Assembly (NCBI RefSeq): GCF_014635025.1
Contig: NZ_BMCE01000001.1
Location: 1,674,001-1,738,000, forward strand
Direction: 5' to 3'
Origin: Fictibacillus barbaricus
GTDB taxonomy: Bacteria; Bacillota; Bacilli; Bacillales; Fictibacillaceae
Length of the DNA stretch: 64,000 nt
Both the position numbers and the translations under genes were made by a program. The notes beneath the pieces were generated by a model that saw nothing but the letters and a program-made list of their open reading frames with translations, was not told the origin of the DNA and searched no databases. Each line of letters opens with the position of its first letter. The stretch's first letter is position 1. Shown one piece after another: positions 44,896 to 54,883 of this stretch.

Positions 44896-45570
44896 ATGAA
44901 AAAATTATTATCAATCGCCATTGATGGCCCAGCTGGTGCAGGAAAAAGTACGGTAGCCAAGCAAGTAGCTGAGCGCCTCTCTTTTATTTATATTGACACA
45001 GGTGCCATGTATCGGGCATTAACGTATAAAGCTTTAACAACAGGAACAGATTTAAACGACGGAACAGCTTTAGAAGCTCTCTTGCATTCTACTGATATCG
45101 AATTGGTAATTACAGAAACGGGTCAAGCTGTAATCCTTGATGGAAAAGATGTATCAAAAGAAATTCGAACAAGTGAAGTAACAAATAATGTATCTTTTGT
45201 TGCTCGTCAGCCAGAAGTTCGGACAGAGATGGTTAAACGACAGCAGCTGCTTGCAGAATCTGGCGGGGTTGTAATGGATGGCCGTGATATCGGCACTCAT
45301 GTTATGCCAAAAGCTGAACTCAAAATTTTCTTAATTGCTTCTGTAGAGGAGAGAGCCCGCAGAAGGTATGAAGAAAACATGTCTAAAGGTTTTGAATCAG
45401 ATTTTGAACAATTAAAAAGTGAGATCGCATTAAGAGATAAACGTGACAGTGAACGGGAAGCCGCTCCACTAAGAAAAGCAGAAGATGCCATTGAACTGGA
45501 TACAACAAGTATGACGATCGAAGAGGTAGTTTCAAGCATCCTTCATTATGCAAAAGAAAGGGCACTATAA
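44896..45570 (+). CDS. cmk: Cytidylate kinase
   Basis: A 224-residue NMP kinase that phosphorylates CMP and dCMP. Walker A is [12 protein letters not shown] (residues about 11-22); the TGAMYRAL and DGRDIGT motifs of the family are present. The ATG at 44896 has GGAGGAAAC directly upstream. plsC starts one base after the stop, and ypfD follows, the same cmk-plsC-ypfD order as in B. subtilis. Confidence 0.95.
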   Translation: MKKLLSIAIDGPAGAGKSTVAKQVAERLSFIYIDTGAMYRALTYKALTTGTDLNDGTALEALLHSTDIELVITETGQAVILDGKDVSKEIRTSEVTNNVSFVARQPEVRTEMVKRQQLLAESGGVVMDGRDIGTHVMPKAELKIFLIASVEERARRRYEENMSKGFESDFEQLKSEIALRDKRDSEREAAPLRKAEDAIELDTTSMTIEEVVSSILHYAKERAL

Positions 45571-45571
45571 C

Positions 45572-46153
45572 ATGAAGCTTTATTCTTTCGGTAAATGGCT
45601 GTGTGGGACTTATTTCAAAGGAACCTATAAACCTGAAATAATAGGAGCGGAAAATATGCCGAAAACAGGCGGTGTGCTCCTTTGCACCAATCATATTCAC
45701 AACTATGATCCCCCGCTTGTAGGGGTGGCTTCACCAAGAGAAGTTCATTTTATGGCAAAAGCCGAGCTGTTTTCTGTACCCGTATTAAAGTATATTATGC
45801 CTATGATCAATGCCTTCCCGGTAAAACGGGGAATGAGTGATAAAACAGCATTGAAGACAGGGATGAACCTTTTAAAGGAAGGAAAAGTAGTCGGACTCTT
45901 TCCAGAGGGAACTCGGAGCAAGAACGGTGAGATTGGTGAAGGATTAGCCGGAGCGGGTTTCTTTGCGTTGAAATCTGATGCTCATATTGTTCCTTGTGCG
46001 ATTGTTGGCGAATACAAAAAAGGGAAAAGCTTAAAAGTTGTATTTGGCAAACCGATAGACTTTACACATTTTCGGGAGCAAAAAGCTTCCGCTAAAGAAG
46101 CTACAGAGCTTATAATGAAACATATAGGTCAATTGAAAAAAGAACACGAATAA
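45572..46153 (+). CDS. plsC: 1-acyl-sn-glycerol-3-phosphate acyltransferase
   Basis: A 193-residue acyltransferase that turns lysophosphatidic acid into phosphatidic acid at the membrane. Motif I NHIHNYDPP (NHxxxxD form) and motif III FPEGTRSKNG are clear. The ATG at 45572 follows the cmk stop by one base, with AAAGAAAGG inside the cmk end. Two other phospholipid genes, plsY and gpsA, lie about 3.5 kb downstream. Confidence 0.94.
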   Translation: MKLYSFGKWLCGTYFKGTYKPEIIGAENMPKTGGVLLCTNHIHNYDPPLVGVASPREVHFMAKAELFSVPVLKYIMPMINAFPVKRGMSDKTALKTGMNLLKEGKVVGLFPEGTRSKNGEIGEGLAGAGFFALKSDAHIVPCAIVGEYKKGKSLKVVFGKPIDFTHFREQKASAKEATELIMKHIGQLKKEHE

Positions 46154-46232
46154 GAATACCCTACGATGTTAATGTTCTTTCATTGAGAAAGTTCAATAAA
46201 TTACTTTTCTAATTTATGAGGAGGGCACGAAC

Positions 46233-47372
46233 ATGACAGAGGAAATGAGCACAAGTTTAACGAATGCTACCACAGCCGAAAAAGGTGAAATCATTAAAGG
46301 TACTGTATTAAAAGTGGAAGACAAGCACGCGTTAGTTGATATCAGCGCTAAGCAAGACGCATTTTTACCGATTAATGAAGTTTCAAGTCTTTTTATTGAA
46401 AAGGTAAGTGATGTGCTGAATGAAGGAGATCAGATCACTGTTAAAGTACTCTCAAACACAGAGGACAAGCTTCTTGTTTCCAAAAAGGCAGTAGATACGG
46501 AAAAGTCTTGGAGTGAGCTCCAAGAAAAGTATGATGCCAAAGAAACGTTGGAAGTCGTCGTTCACGATGTAGTTAAAGGCGGACTTGTAGTAGATTTAGG
46601 AGTTCGTGCTTTCATTCCAGCTTCTATGGTTGAGTCTCATTTTGTTGAGGATTTTTCAGATTATAAAGGAAAGAAGCTTTCTGTGAAAATCGTAGAGCTG
46701 GATGAGGAAAAGGGCCGTGTTATTCTTTCACATCGTGCTGTTACGGAAGAAGAATCGGTCGCAAAGAAACAAAAAATCTTAGATCGTTTAAAGCCAGGTG
46801 AGATCATCGAAGGAAAAGTTCAGCGTTTAACGGACTTTGGCGCTTTCGTAGATATCGGCGGTGTTGATGGTTTAGTCCATGTTTCACAGTTATCACACAA
46901 CCGTGTTGATAATCCTTCTGAAGTTCTCAGCGAAGGAGATTCAGTTAAAGTAAAAGTCTTGTCTGTAGACCGTGATAATGATCGCATCTCTTTATCAATC
47001 AAAGAAACGCTGCCAGGACCATGGGAGGAAGCGAGTTCTTCTATCAAACCTGGAAGTGTAATTGAAGGTACAGTAAAACGAATTGTTGCTTTTGGAGCCT
47101 TTGTTGAAGTAGCACCTGGTATTGAAGGCCTTGTTCACATTTCAGAGATGGCTAACCGTCATATCGGGAACCCGAGTGAAGTTGTAAAAGAAGGTCAGCA
47201 AGTATCAGTAAAAGTACTTGATGTTAACAGCCAGGAAAAAAGAATGAGTTTAAGCATGAAAGCTGTTCAAGACGAGAAAGAAAAAGCAAATCTTAAAGAA
47301 AACCTGCCCAAAGAAGAAAAAGGTTTTTCTTTAGCTGATATGATTGGTGACCAGCTAAAAGGATATAAGTAA
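46233..47372 (+). CDS. ypfD: S1-domain RNA-binding protein (ribosomal protein S1 homologue YpfD)
   Basis: A 379-residue protein with four S1 RNA-binding repeats (about 15-85, 100-165, 185-255 and 270-340); repeats 3 and 4 show [23 protein letters not shown] and [28 protein letters not shown] cores. It is shorter than the six-repeat S1 of E. coli, as usual in bacilli, where it is not essential. GAGGAGGG precedes the ATG. The tail is lysine and glutamate rich. Confidence 0.94.
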   Translation: MTEEMSTSLTNATTAEKGEIIKGTVLKVEDKHALVDISAKQDAFLPINEVSSLFIEKVSDVLNEGDQITVKVLSNTEDKLLVSKKAVDTEKSWSELQEKYDAKETLEVVVHDVVKGGLVVDLGVRAFIPASMVESHFVEDFSDYKGKKLSVKIVELDEEKGRVILSHRAVTEEESVAKKQKILDRLKPGEIIEGKVQRLTDFGAFVDIGGVDGLVHVSQLSHNRVDNPSEVLSEGDSVKVKVLSVDRDNDRISLSIKETLPGPWEEASSSIKPGSVIEGTVKRIVAFGAFVEVAPGIEGLVHISEMANRHIGNPSEVVKEGQQVSVKVLDVNSQEKRMSLSMKAVQDEKEKANLKENLPKEEKGFSLADMIGDQLKGYK

Positions 47373-47378
47373 ATCTAA

Positions 47379-47415
47379 GAGTTCTCGATTTCTTAAAAAT
47401 CGGGAGCTTTTTTTA
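47379..47415 (+). terminator. Terminator after ypfD
   Basis: CTCGATTT / AAATCGGG with flanking AG..CT pairs, then TTTTTTT. Confidence 0.85.
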
Positions 47416-47468
47416 TTTGCGGTTAGAGAGAGGTGTAAAGTGGCAATAATGCTACCGAGGTGAAAAGG

Positions 47469-48071
47469 ATGAATGATGGTACGCTTTATTACTGGTTCAT
47501 GTGGATGGGGTGGGTGATTACAACCTTTCTCATAGAAAAAGGAAGAACAAGAGATAAAATGGTTTTAGTACTGTTAGTTGGAATCATCTTGTCTGGATTA
47601 TCAGTTCCGTTTCCGCTCGGTTCGGTTAATACAGCTTTTCTCTTTTTTTTATGTGTAGGATTAGCTTATGTCATCGTGCAAAGCAATCAGCTTCTATATT
47701 ATGTGACGAGTTGTTTTATCGTGGCAACTGCTTATGTTTCTTTAGAGCTCTTTGCACTATATGATCCAGTAAAGCTTATATTTAACAAGAAATATATGAT
47801 CATTTTAATTCTGACAGCAATGCTGATCGTACTGTCAAAAACAAAAAAGGACCAATTTTTCATTCCGTTGATCGGGCTTTTTATCGGGGATACCCTCCAC
47901 AAGCTTATCATCTATAGACTCATAGGCAAGATCGAAATAGGTTCAATGTATGTGATGGATATCCTTGCCTCAACTTCAATGATGCTCATATTTATGGTAG
48001 TATTGGTAGATATGTTCAAAAAATTAAGACGTGCTGCTTTTAAAAAGGTTCAACCTGCAAAACAGATTTAA
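47469..48071 (+). CDS. yphA: YphA-family membrane protein
   Basis: A 200-residue integral membrane protein with about six helices and no recognised catalytic motif. By position (between ypfD and der) and character it corresponds to B. subtilis yphA, whose function is unknown. The ATG at 47469 follows GAGGTG with about 6 bases; an in-frame GTG at 47460 would lie inside that site. The small genes ypzI and yphB (seaA), found here in B. subtilis, are not present. Confidence 0.8.
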   Translation: MNDGTLYYWFMWMGWVITTFLIEKGRTRDKMVLVLLVGIILSGLSVPFPLGSVNTAFLFFLCVGLAYVIVQSNQLLYYVTSCFIVATAYVSLELFALYDPVKLIFNKKYMIILILTAMLIVLSKTKKDQFFIPLIGLFIGDTLHKLIIYRLIGKIEIGSMYVMDILASTSMMLIFMVVLVDMFKKLRRAAFKKVQPAKQI

Positions 48072-48206
48072 GGATATTAAGTTGTCTTATGCCTGAAGAA
48101 TTTGCTAAAATAAGTGGACTTGTCTATTTACACTAGAGATGCTAGATAGAACGTATAAAAGAAAAATTGATGATTGACTTGATCAGGAAAAAAGGGAAGT
48201 GTCTAC

Positions 48207-49520
48207 ATGACGAAACCAGTCTTAGCCATAGTAGGAAGACCGAACGTAGGAAAATCTACTATTTTTAACAGAATTGCGGGAGACCGTATATCCATTGTAG
48301 AAGATATGCCAGGGGTAACTCGTGACCGCATTTACAGCTCAGCAGAGTGGCTGAATACAGAATTTAATTTAATTGATACAGGCGGTATTGAAATTAGTGA
48401 TGCACCGTTTATGAGTCAGATGAAAGAACAAGCAGAACTTGCCATTGAAGAAGCGGATGTAATTCTTTTCTTAGTCGATGGCATGAACGGTATTACAGCT
48501 GCAGATGAAGAAGTAGCTAAAATGTTGTTTCGTTCGAAAAAACCTGTGGTTCTTGGAGTAAATAAGATCGATAACCCAGAGCGTAAAGAGCTTTTATATG
48601 AGTTTTATAGTCTAGGAATGGGTGAACCGATCGGTGTATCAGGGACACATGGTATTGGACTAGGTGATCTATTAGATCAAGTTGTAAGCCATTTTCCTGA
48701 AACAGCTGAAGAAATAAAGGATGAAGATACGATCTACTTTTCTTTAATCGGAAGACCGAACGTAGGAAAATCCTCACTCGTAAACGCGATCCTTGGTAAG
48801 GAACGTGTAATCGTGAGTAATATTGCTGGAACAACAAGAGACGCGATTGATTCTAGCTTCGAACGTGAGGACCAGAAGTATGTGATCATTGATACAGCTG
48901 GTATGAGAAAGCGCGGAAAAGTGTATGAAACGACTGAAAAATACAGCGTTATGCGTGCTATGAAAGCGATTGAACGTTCTGATGTTGTTCTTATGGTCAT
49001 TGATGCTGAAGAAGGCATCATTGAACAGGATAAAAAAGTTGCTGGATTTGCACATGAAGCTGGTAAAGCAGTAGTGATCGTGGTTAATAAGTGGGATGCG
49101 ATCGAAAAAGATGACAAAACGATGCAAAAGTTTGAGCAGAAGATTCGCGACCATTTCTTATATTTATCGTATGCACCGATTGTTTTTGTTTCTGCTAAAA
49201 CGAAACAACGTCTTCATCAGCTGTTTCCGGTGATCAATCAGGTGGCTGAGAACCACGCGTTAAGAGTTCAAACAAACATCTTAAACGAAGTGATCATGGA
49301 CGCTGTTGCCATGAACCCAGCACCGATGGATAACGGAAAGCGGTTAAAGATTAATTATGCAACACAAGTGGCGTCAAAACCGCCAACGTTTGTTATTTTC
49401 GTTAATGACCCAGAGCTCTTCCACTTCTCTTATAAACGATTCCTAGAGAACAGGATTAGAGAAACATTTGGTTTTGTGGGAACGCCGATCAAAATCTTTG
49501 CTAGAAAGAAGAACGATTAA
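48207..49520 (+). CDS. der: Ribosome assembly GTPase Der (EngA)
   Basis: A 437-residue protein with two GTPase domains in tandem and a C-terminal KH-like domain. G1 motifs are GRPNVGKST (residues 10-18) and GRPNVGKSS (near 183-191); G3 DTGG and DTAG and G4 NKID and NKWD are present for both. It is essential for 50S subunit assembly. The ATG follows AAGGGAAGTG. The paired G domains explain a 23-base identical repeat within the gene. Confidence 0.96.
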   Translation: MTKPVLAIVGRPNVGKSTIFNRIAGDRISIVEDMPGVTRDRIYSSAEWLNTEFNLIDTGGIEISDAPFMSQMKEQAELAIEEADVILFLVDGMNGITAADEEVAKMLFRSKKPVVLGVNKIDNPERKELLYEFYSLGMGEPIGVSGTHGIGLGDLLDQVVSHFPETAEEIKDEDTIYFSLIGRPNVGKSSLVNAILGKERVIVSNIAGTTRDAIDSSFEREDQKYVIIDTAGMRKRGKVYETTEKYSVMRAMKAIERSDVVLMVIDAEEGIIEQDKKVAGFAHEAGKAVVIVVNKWDAIEKDDKTMQKFEQKIRDHFLYLSYAPIVFVSAKTKQRLHQLFPVINQVAENHALRVQTNILNEVIMDAVAMNPAPMDNGKRLKINYATQVASKPPTFVIFVNDPELFHFSYKRFLENRIRETFGFVGTPIKIFARKKND

Positions 49521-49526
49521 CATTTT

Positions 49527-50108
49527 ATGATAAAAATGGCTCTCTTCCTCTTATCTTATTTGATAGGGTCGATCAGCTTTAGCTACTTGCTGACAAAGAT
49601 CTTAAGAAATGAAGATATAAGAGAACATGGCAGCGGAAATGCAGGTGCTACGAATACGTTAAGAGTACTCGGGAAAGGACCTGCGATTGCTGTATTGCTA
49701 TTGGACTGTTTAAAGGGAATCTTGGTCGTTTCGGTTGTATCTTGGCTGACTGATTCTTCTGTCCTGGCTGTAATTAGTGGTTTAATCGCTGTCATCGGTC
49801 ATAATTATCCCGTGTTTTACGGTTTTAAAGGCGGAAAAGGAGTAGCAACGGCTATCGGGGTGTTTGCAGCAATTGCTTTTATTCCTTCTTTACTAGCAGG
49901 CGTAATAGCTATCATAACTATTTGGGTTACACGGTTTGTTTCGCTGGGCTCCATTGTTTTCTTAGTATTGACTCCTTTTATTATGCTTTACAAGTATGAC
50001 TTGCCCCTTGATGCTGTCTTGGCAAGTTTCTGCCTTTCTCTCGTATCACTATGGAAACACCGGGAAAATATGGTTAGACTTTGGAGAGGAAACGAACGCA
50101 AAATATAG
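49527..50108 (+). CDS. plsY: Glycerol-3-phosphate acyltransferase PlsY
   Basis: A 193-residue membrane enzyme that transfers the acyl group from acyl-phosphate to glycerol-3-phosphate. The three conserved loops are present: [33 protein letters not shown] and a C-terminal [12 protein letters not shown]. Start may be 49527 or the ATG at 49536; neither has a strong ribosome site, and it is 6 bases after der. It makes the substrate for PlsC, also in the window. Confidence 0.94.
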   Translation: MIKMALFLLSYLIGSISFSYLLTKILRNEDIREHGSGNAGATNTLRVLGKGPAIAVLLLDCLKGILVVSVVSWLTDSSVLAVISGLIAVIGHNYPVFYGFKGGKGVATAIGVFAAIAFIPSLLAGVIAIITIWVTRFVSLGSIVFLVLTPFIMLYKYDLPLDAVLASFCLSLVSLWKHRENMVRLWRGNERKI

Positions 50109-50128
50109 ATATGTGGAGTGTGACATGT

Positions 50129-51154
50129 ATGGAGAATGTTGCTGTTTTAGGTGCTGGGAGCTGGGGGACAGCTCTTGCCATCGTATTAGCTGACAATGGT
50201 CATGATGTCCGTTTATGGGGCCGAAGAGAAGAACAGGTTTTAGAGATTAACCATGAACATACAAATGAACGATACCTTCCTGGTGTTGAGCTTCCTGCAA
50301 CTATTAAAGCTACAGCAGAACTGGAAGAATGTATAAAGGGTGCAGATACGATTGTGCTCGTTACGCCAACAAAAGCAATGAGAGATGTTTTAGGTCAGTT
50401 GAAGAACGTCTTGACTTCTCCTGTAACAATCGTTCATGCCTCAAAAGGAATAGAACCTGGTACATATAAGCGGATCTCTGAGATCATTGAAGAGGAGCTG
50501 CCTGAATCGATTCTTGAAGCAGTCGTGGTACTTTCTGGACCCAGTCATGCGGAAGAAGTTTCATTAAGACAGCCAACAACTGTAACCGTATCTTCTGAAA
50601 ATAATAATGCTGCAGAAAAGATTCAGGACCTGTTCATCAATCAGAACTTCCGCGTTTATACGAACCCGGATGTTATTGGTGTTGAACTTGGTGGTGCACT
50701 AAAGAACATTATTGCCTTAGGAGCTGGCCTGTCAGATGGATTAGGGTATGGTGATAATGCAAAAGCGGCATTGATTACGAGAGGATTAGCTGAGATTGCC
50801 CGTCTTGGAACACACATGGGGGCAAACCCGCTTACTTTTTCAGGATTGACAGGAATTGGAGACTTGATCGTTACATGCACGAGTGTACACAGCCGTAACT
50901 GGCGTGCCGGTAACATGCTTGGAAAAGGTATGGCTCTCGATGATGTGCTTGAGAATATGGGAATGGTAGTCGAAGGTGTAAGAACTACACAAGCTGCGTA
51001 CGAACTTAGTAAGAGGGAACAAGTTGAAATGCCAATTACACAAGTTCTCTATGATGTTCTGTTTAATAATAAAGGCGCAAAACAAGCTGTAGATGATCTG
51101 ATGCAGCGCACCAGGACGCATGAAGTTGAGGATGTTTCATCGTTGAAAAGTTAA
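50129..51154 (+). CDS. gpsA: NAD(P)H-dependent glycerol-3-phosphate dehydrogenase
   Basis: A 341-residue cytoplasmic enzyme that reduces dihydroxyacetone phosphate to sn-glycerol-3-phosphate, feeding PlsY. N-terminal Rossmann motif [27 protein letters not shown] and the catalytic lysine segment [13 protein letters not shown] are intact. The ATG at 50129 follows GGAGTGTGAC. It lies 20 bases after plsY. Confidence 0.95.
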   Translation: MENVAVLGAGSWGTALAIVLADNGHDVRLWGRREEQVLEINHEHTNERYLPGVELPATIKATAELEECIKGADTIVLVTPTKAMRDVLGQLKNVLTSPVTIVHASKGIEPGTYKRISEIIEEELPESILEAVVVLSGPSHAEEVSLRQPTTVTVSSENNNAAEKIQDLFINQNFRVYTNPDVIGVELGGALKNIIALGAGLSDGLGYGDNAKAALITRGLAEIARLGTHMGANPLTFSGLTGIGDLIVTCTSVHSRNWRAGNMLGKGMALDDVLENMGMVVEGVRTTQAAYELSKREQVEMPITQVLYDVLFNNKGAKQAVDDLMQRTRTHEVEDVSSLKS

Positions 51155-51170
51155 ACCAAAGGTCAGCATG

Positions 51171-51209
51171 GGCGAATGTCTAAAAAATTTTAGGCAATCG
51201 CCTTTTTTT
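51171..51209 (+). terminator. Terminator after gpsA
   Basis: GGCGA-TG-CTAAAA pairs with TTTTAG-CA-TCGCC with small mismatches, followed by TTTTTTT. Confidence 0.88.
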
Positions 51210-51214
51210 CTTTC

Positions 51215-51241
51215 ACGCTTCTTCTTTTATTGCATAGGATA
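51215..51241 (+). promoter_or_regulatory. Sigma-K promoter of the spoVIF-like gene
   Basis: AC (51215-51216, context CACG), exactly 16 bases, then CATAGGATA (51233-51241) preceded by G: a full match to the late mother-cell sigma-K consensus (mACm, N16-17, gCATAnnnTA). It lies about 30 bases before the start codon. Confidence 0.7.
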
Positions 51242-51273
51242 GGGATGAAAAGGAAGTGGGAGGAGGACTTCAG

Positions 51274-51534
51274 GTGGAACGTGAACAACAATTTTTTGAC
51301 AAGATCGAGAAGAAAACAAGTGTAAAAAAGGATGACATTTTTAAACTTGCGCAATCCGTAAGCGGCTCTAATCTTCGCGACGAGCGCACGATTCGAATGC
51401 TGATTTCCCAAGTTTCTTCTATGGCCGGGGTAGCGGTTACGAAACAAAAAGAAGACCAGATCGTTCAGGCTGTACTTAACAACAACATCCCTCTTGACCT
51501 GGCAACATTATCAAAAATGTTTGAAGGTAAGTAG
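51274..51534 (+). CDS. Stage VI sporulation protein F homologue
   Basis: An 86-residue helical protein close in sequence to B. subtilis SpoVIF (YjcC), including DIFKLAQSV and KQKEDQIVQAVLNNNIPLDLATL. SpoVIF is made late in the mother cell and works with GerE in coat assembly. The GTG at 51274 is chosen because GGGAGGAGGA lies 7 bases before it. Its own sigma-K promoter agrees with the assignment. B. subtilis has spoVIF elsewhere, so this copy could be the orthologue moved or a second copy. Confidence 0.85.
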   Translation: MEREQQFFDKIEKKTSVKKDDIFKLAQSVSGSNLRDERTIRMLISQVSSMAGVAVTKQKEDQIVQAVLNNNIPLDLATLSKMFEGK

Positions 51535-51613
51535 ACGGTATATGGAATAAACAAAAGGCAAGAAGCACGCAACAATTATGGAAGTGTTCGAAAAATGAAG
51601 GAAGTATTTAGTC

Positions 51614-51646
51614 AAACACCCGGTATGTGCCGGGTGTTTTTTTATT
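51614..51646 (+). terminator. Terminator after the spoVIF-like gene
   Basis: AAACACCCGG pairs with CCGGGTGTTT around TATGTG, followed by TTTT. Confidence 0.92.
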
Positions 51647-51711
51647 CCTGAAATAGTAAGGAAAACCGTAGAATTATGCTATAATGTACGCTGTGGACAA
51701 GGAGGATACAT

Positions 51712-51912
51712 ATGAGTGAAGGTTTAATGAAAATGTGGGTGGCATTGTCTGCCATCGGTCTAATGTTTATTGCTGTTTTTTCCATTATGCTCAGCCGTTC
51801 AAAGTTATCAGGCATCTTTCAGGTGATCGTTTCTTTGTTTGCCTGGATCTGTATGATTGTAGCAGGGATTCTTATCTTAATAGTTGTATTCAGCGGGCCT
51901 GTTAAAGGGTAG
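51712..51912 (+). CDS. yphE: DUF2768 family small membrane protein YphE
   Basis: A 66-residue protein with two membrane helices (about 7-27 and 34-60). Family restricted to spore formers, function unknown. AAGGAGGA precedes the ATG. It is 15 bases before yphF, the same pair that precedes spoIVA in B. subtilis. Confidence 0.85.
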   Translation: MSEGLMKMWVALSAIGLMFIAVFSIMLSRSKLSGIFQVIVSLFAWICMIVAGILILIVVFSGPVKG

Positions 51913-51927
51913 AAGGAGGAAATCAAG

Positions 51928-52638
51928 ATGTCAAAAAAATGGTGGATTCCTCTATGTCTTATCGTATTGACTCTTTCAGGGTGTCTTTTTCCCGAAGAGC
52001 GTAAAACCCAAAATCGAGTTCCTTATCAGGATCAGATTACAGCTGTACAGCAAGCTGTTGAGAGTTTTCAAAAAGATACTGGCGTACTGCCGATCAAAAC
52101 AAAAGAGGCAGATACAGATGTCTATCAAAAATACCTAATCGATTTTAATAAACTAGTACCAAAATATATGCAGGAGCCTCCTGGTAATTCGTATGAGAAG
52201 GGCGGAACCTTTCAATACGTTTTAATTGATGTGGAGACTAATCCTACAGTTAAACTGGCAGATCTTGTTCTGACGGACAAGGTTCAGGATGTTCAGGTAG
52301 CTTTAAACATCTATATGGATGAACATCAATATCCCCCATTTAAAAAGATCGAAGCACAAGGAAGATACAAACTGGATTATAAAAAGTTAGGTTTTAAAGA
52401 AGATCCTTATGTTACAAGTCCTTTCACAGGTAAGAAGTTGCCTTTATTGGTAAATGGGGATGCCAAGATTTTTATAGATTACAGAAAAGATCTTACATCT
52501 GCTATTACAAGCTATTCAAAAGAATTAGATAAACATGAGGATATCCGCCATTTATTAGCGGTACATTCCTTCTTTGTACCTGTCTATTCGGTTCCTTATA
52601 CAGTCGAAAACAATAAGCCTGTTTTTTTAATAAAATAG
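51928..52638 (+). CDS. yphF: Lipoprotein YphF
   Basis: A 236-residue lipoprotein: signal peptide with lipobox LSGC (lipidated Cys19), then a soluble domain without motifs I recognise. By position and length it is the B. subtilis YphF counterpart (about 244 residues), of unknown function. AGAAGGAGGA precedes the ATG. A long stem terminator follows. Confidence 0.83.
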   Translation: MSKKWWIPLCLIVLTLSGCLFPEERKTQNRVPYQDQITAVQQAVESFQKDTGVLPIKTKEADTDVYQKYLIDFNKLVPKYMQEPPGNSYEKGGTFQYVLIDVETNPTVKLADLVLTDKVQDVQVALNIYMDEHQYPPFKKIEAQGRYKLDYKKLGFKEDPYVTSPFTGKKLPLLVNGDAKIFIDYRKDLTSAITSYSKELDKHEDIRHLLAVHSFFVPVYSVPYTVENNKPVFLIK

Positions 52639-52645
52639 GCATGAA

Positions 52646-52695
52646 CTCTCCCTTTTTCTAATACATTCATAGAAAAGGCGGAGAGATTTTTTTTG
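52646..52695 (+). terminator. Terminator after yphF
   Basis: CTCTCC (52646-52651) pairs with GGAGAG (52680-52685) and TTTTCTA with TAGAAAA inside; a T8 run follows. Confidence 0.88.
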
Positions 52696-52819
52696 GTAAT
52701 CCTTCTAACGAAACAAGCTTTATAGTTTCATCGGTAGGCACGTTAGTGCGCCCTCCCGGTTTATATGGAACTATACAACAGTGAAATGCAAGGATCCAAT
52801 AAAAATTTCCGTACCTTTG

Positions 52820-52848
52820 TCATAATCAATAGGACAAAATCATACGAT
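52820..52848 (+). promoter_or_regulatory. Sigma-E promoter of spoIVA
   Basis: TCATAAT (52820-52826), 14 bases, CATACGAT (52841-52848): one mismatch in each box against the mother-cell sigma-E consensus KMATATT-N14-CATACAnT. spoIVA is a classical sigma-E gene. Confidence 0.75.
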
Positions 52849-52900
52849 ATATTGTCCAAGACTAGCATCCGGAACTTTATTTGGATCGGGAGGGAAACGA

Positions 52901-54379
52901 ATGGAAAAAATCGATATTTTCAAAGATATCGCCGAACGGACGGGCGGAGATATCTACTTAGGCGTAGTAGGAGCAGTTAGAACGGGTAAGTCCACTTTTA
53001 TCAAGAAGTTCATGGAACTTGTGGTGCTGCCAAACATTGAAAACGAAGCAGAACGTCAACGTGCTCAGGATGAATTACCGCAGAGTGCAGCTGGACGCAC
53101 CATTATGACCACTGAGCCCAAATTTGTTCCAAACAACGCGGTGAAGATCAATGTAGGTGAGGGGCTTGATGTTAACATCCGTCTGGTAGACAGTGTAGGT
53201 TACGCTGTTCCAAGTGCGAAAGGGTATGAAGATGAAAACGGCCCTAGAATGATTCATACGCCTTGGTATGATGAGCCGATTCCGTTTCATGAAGCCGCAG
53301 AGATCGGTACACGAAAAGTTATTCAGGAACATTCGACACTTGGAGTGGTCGTAACAACAGATGGCTCGATTGGAGAAATTCCTAGATATGATTATGTAGA
53401 ATCAGAAGAGCGTGTTGTCGAAGAGTTAAAAGAGGTTGGAAAACCGTTCATCATGCTGATCAACTCTACACAACCGCATCATCCAGATACACAGAAGCTG
53501 CGCAATGAGCTTTGTGAGAAGTACGATATCCCAGTATTAGCAATGAGTGTTGAAAGTATGACAGAACATGATATTAACAATGTTCTTAGAGAGGCGTTAT
53601 ACGAGTTTCCGGTGCTAGAGGTCAATGTAAATCTCCCAAGCTGGGTAATGGTGCTCCGCGAAAACCATTGGCTTCGTGAAAGCTATGAAGAAGCAGTAAG
53701 AGAAACGGTGCAGGACATTAAACGTCTCCGTGATGTTGATAAAGTAGTCGGTTTCTTTGCAGACTATGATTTTATTGATGATGCTAGACTTGCAGGAATC
53801 GAAATGGGGCAAGGGATCGCAGAAATCGATCTGTTCGCTCCTGATTATTTATACGATCAGATCTTAAAAGAAGTAGTTGGAGTAGAGATTCGAGGAAAAG
53901 ATCATTTGCTTCAGTTAATGCAGGAATTTGCATATGCTAAAACAGAATATGATCAAGTGGCAGATGCCCTAAGAATGGTTAAGCAAACGGGTTATGGAAT
54001 TGCCGCACCAGCTATTACAGATATGAGTCTTGATGAGCCTGAAATCATCCGACAAGGTTCAAGATTCGGTGTAAGGCTGAAGGCGATCGCACCGTCTATC
54101 CATATGATCAAGGTTGATGTAGAGTCAGAGTTTGCTCCAATTATAGGTACAGAAAAGCAAAGTGAAGAAATGCTAAGATATTTAATGCAAGACTTTGAGG
54201 AAGACCCGCTATCAATCTGGAATTCTGATATCTTTGGAAGATCACTAAATTCTATCGTAAGAGAAGGAATTCAAGGCAAGATTTCATTAATGCCAGAGAA
54301 TGCTAGATACAAATTAAAAGAAACGCTTGAACGTATTATTAATGAAGGATCAGGCGGATTAATTGCCATTATTTTATAA
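52901..54379 (+). CDS. spoIVA: Spore coat morphogenetic ATPase SpoIVA
   Basis: A 492-residue protein that polymerises on the forespore surface by ATP hydrolysis and forms the base on which the coat is built. The TRAFAC-class Walker A is GVVGAVRTGKST (residues about 21-32), with the sensor threonines in RTIMTTEP and Walker B DSVGY. The middle and C-terminal domains, with the final IINEGSGGLIAIIL that docks to SpoVM on the membrane, are complete. GGGAGGG precedes the ATG. Single gene with its own terminator. Confidence 0.97.
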   Translation: MEKIDIFKDIAERTGGDIYLGVVGAVRTGKSTFIKKFMELVVLPNIENEAERQRAQDELPQSAAGRTIMTTEPKFVPNNAVKINVGEGLDVNIRLVDSVGYAVPSAKGYEDENGPRMIHTPWYDEPIPFHEAAEIGTRKVIQEHSTLGVVVTTDGSIGEIPRYDYVESEERVVEELKEVGKPFIMLINSTQPHHPDTQKLRNELCEKYDIPVLAMSVESMTEHDINNVLREALYEFPVLEVNVNLPSWVMVLRENHWLRESYEEAVRETVQDIKRLRDVDKVVGFFADYDFIDDARLAGIEMGQGIAEIDLFAPDYLYDQILKEVVGVEIRGKDHLLQLMQEFAYAKTEYDQVADALRMVKQTGYGIAAPAITDMSLDEPEIIRQGSRFGVRLKAIAPSIHMIKVDVESEFAPIIGTEKQSEEMLRYLMQDFEEDPLSIWNSDIFGRSLNSIVREGIQGKISLMPENARYKLKETLERIINEGSGGLIAIIL

Positions 54380-54385
54380 GTTTGA

Positions 54386-54414
54386 GACTCCTATAACCGG
54401 GAGTCTTTTTTTAT
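54386..54414 (+). terminator. Terminator after spoIVA
   Basis: GACTCC (54386-54391) pairs with GGAGTC (54400-54405), followed by TTTTTTT. Confidence 0.85.
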
Positions 54415-54478
54415 TAGGCTCTTTTTAACAGATTTGTTTTTTTTAAGTAGCTTTTGTAAAAAGTACCCCATTGATAAA

Positions 54479-54592
54479 GAAGTTGATTCGAACGGGAAAG
54501 TGCGAGACTACTGCTGAGGTAGACAGGTGAGACCCCGCAGGCTCACCTCACGCCCAGCGGAAAACAAGTATCATGTAAGCAGAAATCAATCA
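54479..54592 (+). repeat. Intergenic repetitive element of the Bacillus type (degenerate copy)
   Basis: A locally GC-rich block in the 500-base gap between spoIVA and hup: TGCGAGACTACTGCTGAGG, then ACAGGTGAGACCCCGCAGG, CTCACCTCACGCCCAGCGGA and AAATCAA. It includes an inverted repeat AGGTGAG / CTCACCT. I recognise the word order from a non-coding element found in many copies in bacilli genomes; this copy looks shortened. No ribosome site or frame. The rest of the gap shows only an AT-rich stretch before hup. Confidence 0.6.
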
Positions 54593-54883
54593 CTCTTCTT
54601 TTTGGGTTAATGAAAATAGAACAAATGTCCTGTGGGAGAGGAGAGACTTTTTTACCTTGTTGGACGGAAATTTTGTAAAAAAAGGTCAAAAAATAAGGAA
54701 TTTTAAGGGTAGAATAGCGAAAAACGCCTAAAAAAGATTGAATTTCTTAATGTAATCGTATAATATAAGGCTTGTCACAGATAAAATTAGTAAAATCCTG
54801 TATATTACATACATAAATAATACTTAGGAAAGTATTTCAATACCGATATAAGTGAGGGAATTCCTTGAGAGGAGGTGAATGGA

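Noticed and set aside
48239-48774. Two identical 23-base stretches about 500 bases apart
   Set aside because: They encode the G1 loops of the two GTPase domains of Der, so the repeat is explained by the tandem domain structure.
48517-49154. Several overlapping frames of over 100 codons on the minus strand inside der
   Set aside because: They lie wholly inside a conserved GTPase gene, lack ribosome sites and overlap one another; they are shadows.
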